A stretch of 64,000 nt of DNA from Balanoglossus misakiensis (Eukaryota > Hemichordata). The notes under the pieces are model-generated. The model ran no database searches, had not been told where the DNA came from, and saw only the letters and a program-made list of their open reading frames with translations. The translations under genes and the position numbers were made by a program. The stretch covers positions 10,106,001 through 10,170,000 of the forward strand of contig CM082587.2 in NCBI GenBank assembly GCA_040954595.2, in the 5' to 3' direction. Shown one piece after another: positions 57,765-64,000 of this stretch; within the stretch, counting starts at the first letter, position 1; each line of letters starts with the position of its first letter.

Positions 57765-58561
57765 CCTAACCTAACTCTAAGCTATAGGCGCTCGATGGAC
57801 AACATACAAATTACCAGGTCGGGCTCGGAGTGAGTAGTGTCCAGCTTACGTGAGTTCATAGTCGCAGAAACTCCAGCGGCTTTCAATTTTTGGTTTTTAA
57901 GTCCAATTTGGTGTATGATGTTAATATACCATTGGGACCCTATGGGGTCGGTTACATCTGTATGTCATAAACGTCATTTTTTAAAAACAAAATTCATCTT
58001 TCAAGTGTTTTGCATAACATGCCAAGACAAACCCGTTCCCTCCAATATAAGATAGGGACGGTAATTAATTGCAATAGGGGCCTAATAAACAGAGGATGGT
58101 CTAAAAGATATCGTTGGTGGTGCTATCCCGGACAGCCAGGGTCACGATGGGGTCACGTACGTCTATGATACCGCAAACAAGTCAACTCCACGCTAAATTC
58201 AACCTGTCCGCCGGACTGGTAACTTTTTTACTATCAGTCTGATGGAAAAACAACCAGTCTCGGACTGTCGGACAGGCGTTATTTCGAATAGTGTGTCTTG
58301 CATAACATACCAATATAGGCCTTAGATAGGGACGGTCGATCGGCCACACAAATTATCAGGTCATTATTTCTCCACTTTAATATGGTCACTTTTTGTAGGA
58401 TATAACAAGACAAAACCGCTCTCTCCCATATAAATTATAAGATCGGGTCGGTCAATCAGCTGGCCACGCACACAATTATCGTGCCGCGTGCTCTGTGTGT
58501 ACGCCTATGTGTTAGTGAAGCTTCCGGTTGCTTAATAATAGTAGAAATTCAAGCAGTGTTT

Positions 58562-58681
58562 GCCTACGGCCATACCACGTCGAATACACCGGTTCTCGTC
58601 CGATCACCGAAGTTAAGCTGCGTTGGGCGTGGTTAGTACTTGGATGGGTGACCACCTGGGAATACCACGTGCCGTAGGCTT
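58562..58681 (+). rRNA. 5S rRNA: 5S rRNA gene, copy 26, variant
   Basis: One change, G93A in the C box (GACCACCTGGG). First gene after the CR1 insertion. Confidence 0.94.
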
Positions 58682-59625
58682 GAATTTTTCCTGTTTCTTA
58701 ACTTTTGCATTAAACAGTCTTCCTTTTTGTCGTCGTAAACGTCCATTTTTAATTATATTTTTTTTCTCCAAATTCTTTAATTCCATGATCATATATTTTT
58801 GTTGAACATAACTTCATAAACCGTTCACTCCTGTATAACTCTAAGCTATAGGCGCTCGATGGACAACATACAAATTACCAGGTCGGGCTCGGAGTGAGTA
58901 GTGTCCAGCTTACGTGAGTTCATAGTCGCAGAAACTCCAGCGGCTTTCAATTTTTGGTTTTTAAGTCCAATTTGGTGTATGATGTTAATATACCATTGGG
59001 ACCCTATGGGGTCGGTTACATCTGTATGTCATAAACGTCATTTTTTTAAAACAAAATTCATCTTTCAAGTGTTTTGCATAACATGCCAAGACAAACCCGT
59101 TCCCTCCAATATAAGATAGGGACGGTAATTAATTGCAATAGGGGCCTAATAAACAGAGGATGGTCTAAAAGATATCGTTGGTGGTGCTATCCCGGACAGC
59201 CAGGGTCACGATGGGGTCACGTACGTCTATGATACCGCAAACAAGTCAACTCCACGCTAAATTCAACCTGTCCGCCGGACTGGTAATTTTTTTACTATCA
59301 GTCTGATGGAAAAACAACCAGTCTCGGACTGTCGGACAGGCGTTATTTCGAATAGTGTGTCTTGCATAACATACCAATATAGGCCTTAGATAGGGACGGT
59401 CGATCGGCCACACAAATTATCAGGTCATTATTTCTCCACTTTAATATGGTCACTTTTTGTAGGATATAACAAGACAAAACCGCTCTCTCCCATATAAATT
59501 ATAAGATCGGGTCGGTCAATCAGCTGGCCACGCACACAATTATCGTGCCGCGTGCTCTGTGTGTACGCCTATGTGTTAGTGAAGCTTCCGTTTGCTTAAT
59601 AATCGTAGAAATTCAAGCAGTGTTT

Positions 59626-59745
59626 GCCTACGGCCATACCACGTCGAATACACCGGTTCTCGTCCGATCACCGAAGTTAAGCTGCGTTGGGCGTGGTTAG
59701 TACTTGGATGGGTGACCGCCTGGGAATACCACGTGCCGTAGGCTT
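59626..59745 (+). rRNA. 5S rRNA: 5S rRNA gene, copy 27
   Basis: Consensus sequence in a standard unit. Confidence 0.96.
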
Positions 59746-60689
59746 GAATTTTTCCTGTTTCTTAACTTTTGCATTAAACAGTCTTCCTTTTTGTCGTCGT
59801 AAACGTCCATTTTTAATTATATTTTTTTTCTCCAAATTCTTTAATTCCATGATCATATATTTTTGTTGAACATAACTTCATAAACCGTTCTCTCCTGTAT
59901 AACTCTAAGCTATAGGCGCTCGATGGACAACATACAAATTACCAGGTCGGGCTCGGAGTGAGTAGTGTCCAGCTTACGTGAGTTCATAGTCGCAGAAACT
60001 CCAGCGGCTTTCAATTTTTGGTTTTTAAGTCCAATTTGGTGTATGATGTTAATATACCATTGGGACCCTATGGGGTCGGTTACATCTGTATGTCATAAAC
60101 GTCATTTTTTTAAAACAAAATTCATCTTTCAAGTGTTTTGCATAACATGCCAAGACAAACCCGTTCCCTCCAATATAAGATAGGGACGGTAATTAATTGC
60201 AATAGGGGCCTAATAAACAGAGGATGGTCTAAAAGATATCGTTGGTGGTGCTATCCCGGACAGCCAGGGTCACGATGGGGTCACGTACGTTTATGATACC
60301 GCAAACAAGTCAACTCCACGCTAAATTCAACCTGTCCGCCGGACTGGTAACTTTTTTACTATCAGTCTGATGGAAAAACAACCAGTCTCGGACTGTCGGA
60401 CAGGCGTTATTTCGAATAGTGTGTCTTGCATAACATACCAATATAGGCCTTAGATAGGGACGGTCGATCGGCCACACAAATTATCAGGTCATTATTTCTC
60501 CACTTTAATATGGTCACTTTTTGTAGGATATAACAAGACAAAACCGCTCTCTCCCATATAAATTATAAGATCGGGTCGGTCAATCAGCTGGCCACGCACA
60601 CAATTATCGTGCCGCGTGCTCTGTGTGTACGCCTATGTGTTAGTGAAGCTTCCGTTTGCTTAATAATCGTAGAAATTCAAGCAGTGTTT

Positions 60690-60809
60690 GCCTACGGCCA
60701 TACCACGTCGAATACACCGGTTCTCGTCCGATCACCGAAGTTAAGCTGCGTTGGGCGTGGTTAGTACTTGGATGGGTGACCGCCTGGGAATACCACGTGC
60801 CGTAGGCTT
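60690..60809 (+). rRNA. 5S rRNA: 5S rRNA gene, copy 28
   Basis: Consensus sequence in a standard unit. Confidence 0.96.
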
Positions 60810-61745
60810 GAATTTTTCCTGTTTCTTAACTTTTGCATTAAACAGTCTTCCTTTTTGTCGTCGTAAACGTCCATTTTTAATTATATTTTTTTTCTCCAAA
60901 TTCTTTAATTCCATGATCATATATTTTTGTTGAACATAACTTCATAAACCGTTCTCTCCTGTATAACTCTAAGCTATAGGCGCTCGATGGACAACATACA
61001 AATTACCAGGTCGGGCTCGGAGTGAGTAGTGTCCAGCTTACGTGAGTTCATAGTCGCAGAAACTCCAGCGGCTTTCAATTTTTGGTTTTTAAGTCCAATT
61101 TGGTGTATGATGTTAATATACCATTGGGACCCTATGGGGTCGGTTACATCTGTATGTCATAAACGTCATTTTTTAAAAACAAAATTCATCTTTCAAGTGT
61201 TTTGCATAACATGCCAAGACAAACCCGTTCCCTCCAATATAAGATAGGGACGGTAATTAATTGCAATAGGGGCCTAATAAACAGAGGATGGTCTAAAAGA
61301 TATCGTTGGTGGTGCTATCCCGGACAGCCAGGGTCACGATGGGGTCACGTACGTCTATGATACCGCAAACAAGTCAACTCCACGCTAAATTCAACCTGTC
61401 CGCCGGACTGGTAACTTTTTTACTATCAGTCTGATGGAAAAACAACCAGTCTCGGACAGGCGTTATTTCGAATAGTGTGTCTTGCATAACATACCAATAT
61501 AGGCCTTAGATAGGGACGGTCGATCGGCCACACAAATTATCAGGTCATTATTTCTCCACTTTAATATGGTCACTTTTTGTAGGATATAACAAGACAAAAC
61601 CGCTCTCTCCCATATAAATTATAAGATCGGGTCGGTCAATCAGCTGGCCACGCACACAATTATCGTGCCGCGTGCTCTGTGTGTACGCCTATGTGTTAGT
61701 GAAGCTTCCGTTTGCTTAATAATCGTAGAAATTCAAGCAGTGTTT

Positions 61746-61865
61746 GCCTACGGCCATACCACGTCGAATACACCGGTTCTCGTCCGATCACCGAAGTTAA
61801 GCTGCGTTGGGCGTGGTTAGTACTTGGATGGGTGACCGCCTGGGAATACCACGTGCCGTAGGCTT
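61746..61865 (+). rRNA. 5S rRNA: 5S rRNA gene, copy 29
   Basis: Consensus gene; 1056 bp after the previous one because 8 bp between two TCGGAC repeats are deleted in the spacer at about 61,455. Confidence 0.96.
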
Positions 61866-62809
61866 GAATTTTTCCTGTTTCTTAACTTTTGCATTAAACA
61901 GTCTTCCTTTTTGTCGTCGTAAACGTCCATTTTTAATTATATTTTTTTTCTCCAAATTCTTTAATTCCATGATCATATATTTTTGTTGAACATAACTTCA
62001 TAAACCGTTCTCTCCTGTATAACTCTAAGCTATAGGCGCTCGATGGACAACATACAAATTACCAGGTCGGGCTCGGAGTGAGTAGTGTCCAGCTTCCGTG
62101 AGTTCATAGTCGCAGAAACTCCAGCGGCTTTCAATTTTTGGTTTTTAAGTCCAATTTGGTGTATGATGTTAATATACCATTGGGACCCTATGGGGTCGGT
62201 TACATCTGTATGTCATAAACGTCATTTTTTTAAAACAAAATTCATCTTTCAAGTGTTTTGCATAACATGCCAAGACAAACCCGTTCCCTCCAATATAAGA
62301 TAGGGACGGTAATTAATTGCAATAGGGGCCTAATAAACAGAGGATGGTCTAAAAGATATCGTTGGTGGTGCTATCCCGGACAGCCAGGGTCACGATGGGG
62401 TCACGTACGTCTATGATACCGCAAACAAGTCAACTCCACGCTAAATTCAACCTGTCCGCCGGACTGGTAACTTTTTTACTATCAGTCTGATGGAAAAACA
62501 ACCAGTCTCGGACTGTCGGACAGGCGTTATTTCGAATAGTGTGTCTTGCATAACATACCAATATAGGCCTTAGATAGGGACGGTCGATCGGCCACACAAA
62601 TTATCAGGTCATTATTTCTCCACTTTACTATGGTCACTTTTTGTAGGATATAACAAGACAAAACCGCTCTCTCCCATATAAATTATAAGATCGGGTCGGT
62701 CAATCAGCTGGCCACGCACACAATTATCGTGCCGCGTGCTCTGTGTGTACGCCTATGTGTTAGTGAAGCTTCCGTTTGCTTAATAATCGTAGAAATCCAA
62801 GCAGTGTTT

Positions 62810-62929
62810 GCCTACGGCCATACCACGTCGAATACACCGGTTCTCGTCCGATCACCGAAGTTAAGCTGCGTTGGGCGTGGTTAGTACTTGGATGGGTGAC
62901 CGCCTGGGAATACCACGTGCCGTAGGCTT
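62810..62929 (+). rRNA. 5S rRNA: 5S rRNA gene, copy 30
   Basis: Consensus gene; single-base changes in the spacer on both sides. Confidence 0.96.
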
Positions 62930-63873
62930 GAATTTTTCCTGTTTCTTAACTTTTGCATTAAACAGTCTTCCTTTTTGTCGTCGTAAACGTCCATTTTTAA
63001 TTATATTTTTTTTCTCCAAATTCTTTAATTCCATGATCATATATTTTTGTTGAACATAACTTCATAAACCGTTCTCTCCTGTATAACTCTAAGCTATAGG
63101 CGCTCGATGGACAACATACAAATTACCAGGTCGGGCTCGGAGTGAGTAGTGTCCAGCTTACGTGAGTTCATAGTCGCAGAAACTCAAGCGGCTTTCAATT
63201 TTTGGTTTTTAAGTCCAATTTGGTGTATGATGTTAATATACCATTGGGACCCTATGGGGTCGGTTACATCTGTATGTCATAAACGTCATTTTTTTAAAAC
63301 AAAATTCATCTTTCAAGTGTTTTGCATAACATGCCAAGACAAACCCGTTCCCTCCAATATAAGATAGGGACGGTAATTAATTGCAATAGGGGCCTAATAA
63401 ACAGAGGATGGTCTAAAAGATATCGTTGGTGGTGCTATCCCGGACAGCCAGGGTCACGATGGGGTCACGTACGTCTATGATACCGCAAACAAGTCAACTC
63501 CACGCTAAATTCAACCTGTCCGCCGGACTGGTAACTTTTTTACTATCAGTCTGATGGAAAAACAACCAGTCTCGGACTGTCGGACAGGCGTTATTTCGAA
63601 TAGTGTGTCTTGCATAACATACCAATATAGGCCTTAGATAGGGACGGTCGATCGGCCACACAAATTATCAGGTCATTATTTCTCCACTTTAATATGGTCA
63701 CTTTTTGTAGGATATAACAAGACAAAACCGCTCTCTCCCATATAAATTATAAGATCGGGTCGGTCAATCAGCTGGCCACGCACACAATTATCGTGCCGCG
63801 TGCTCTGTGTGTACGCCTATGTGTTAGTGAAGCTTCCGGTTGCTTAATAATCGTAGAAATTCAAGCAGTGTTT

Positions 63874-63993
63874 GCCTACGGCCATACCACGTCGAATACA
63901 CCGGTTCTCGTCCGATCACCGAAGTTAAGCTGCGTTGGGCGTGGTTAGTACTTGGATGGGTGACCGCCTGGGAATACCACGTGCCGTAGGCTT
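63874..63993 (+). rRNA. 5S rRNA: 5S rRNA gene, copy 31
   Basis: Consensus gene, complete, ending 7 bases before the window edge. Upstream CTTCCGGTTGC variant as at copies 16 and 26. Confidence 0.96.
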
Positions 63994-64000
63994 GAATTTT

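Larger units (their letters stand above)
53526..57771 (+). mobile_element. Full-length CR1-like non-LTR retrotransposon in 5S spacer
   Basis: A 4.25-kb element interrupts a 5S unit 160 bp after copy 25. TAACTCT flanks it (53,519-53,525 and 57,772-57,778), and removing the element plus one copy restores a normal spacer. It has a 250-bp 5' leader, ORF1, ORF2 and a (CTAAC)n tail (57,756-57,775). The last CTAAC merges with the target duplication, so the tail could have paired with the target during target-primed reverse transcription. Full length, a clear duplication and a nearly intact coding region indicate a recent insertion. No other CR1 copy is in the window. Confidence 0.9.
57772..64000 (+). 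repeat. 5S rDNA tandem array, right block (6 genes)
   Basis: Resumes exactly where the left block stopped (CTCTAAGCTATAGG) after the CR1 insertion and runs off the window. Gene starts are 1064, 1064, 1056, 1064 and 1064 bp apart. All units here carry GGGACCCTATG instead of the GGGACCTTATG found in the leftmost units. Confidence 0.97.

Noticed and set aside
53526-57771. Insertion into the 5S coding region, as for Mutsu-type elements
   Set aside because: The junctions are in the spacer, 160 bp downstream of the gene; all 5S genes are uninterrupted.
57756-57775. Interstitial telomere repeat
   Set aside because: CTAAC repeats are only four units long, form the element's own 3' tail and include its stop codon.
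28980-63367. Recurring 60-aa and 72-aa ORFs in every array unit (MGVVSTWMGDRL..., MSSLREFIVAETP...)
   Set aside because: The first is the 5S gene read from TTG into the spacer and the second is spacer read from a GTG start. They recur only because the unit recurs, and several units break them.

Overview
The window looks like a piece of a marine invertebrate animal genome. It is AT-rich, with scattered CpG-rich patches, eukaryotic transposons of many superfamilies, and a long tandem array of 5S rRNA genes. The 5S sequence has the form typical of deuterostome and lophotrochozoan invertebrates; the species cannot be fixed from the sequence alone. No bacterial-style operons, CRISPR arrays, tRNA genes or complete ordinary host protein genes were found.

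Left part (1-27,020): a transposon graveyard. From left to right it holds a decayed Tc1/mariner transposase (minus strand, running off the left edge); an intact single-exon piggyBac-type transposase (3085-5589); a TA-flanked MITE; a 1.6-kb inverted repeat (7682-9310); a TTAA-flanked non-autonomous element; an array of five short palindromes at a 50-bp period; a dense nest of non-autonomous DNA transposons (15,371-18,631) in which several elements sit inside others with readable target-site duplications; a THAP/HTH transposase relic; a second nest (22,842-23,621); a Harbinger-like element (24,086-25,274); and a truncated hAT transposase with one in-frame stop. Two weak traces of host-type coding sequence (a 41-codon ORF at 19,941 and a possible internal exon at 21,685-21,822) lie between them.

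Right part (27,324-64,000): a head-to-tail 5S rDNA array with 31 gene copies on the plus strand. The unit is usually 1064 bp: a 120-bp gene plus about 944 bp of spacer. 23 copies match one consensus and 8 carry changes, two of them with small deletions in the internal promoter. Unit-length variants, a 240-bp spacer duplication near the left edge and a 3182-bp repeat of a two-marker block record unequal exchange. The array is cut once by a full-length CR1-like non-LTR retrotransposon (53,526-57,771) flanked by the 7-bp duplication TAACTCT. It encodes a PHD-finger ORF1 (with one in-frame stop) and a complete 1010-codon endonuclease/reverse transcriptase ORF2 whose stop codon lies inside the 3' terminal (CTAAC)n tail.

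How the parts relate: the 5S genes are the only clear host genes and would be transcribed by RNA polymerase III from internal A/IE/C boxes, helped by a conserved TATA-like TTAATAAT at about -30 and ended by a T run. The spacer also holds an unexplained Sm-site-like motif followed by a stable hairpin in most units. The remaining features are mobile DNA; only the piggyBac transposase and CR1 ORF2 still look able to encode complete enzymes.
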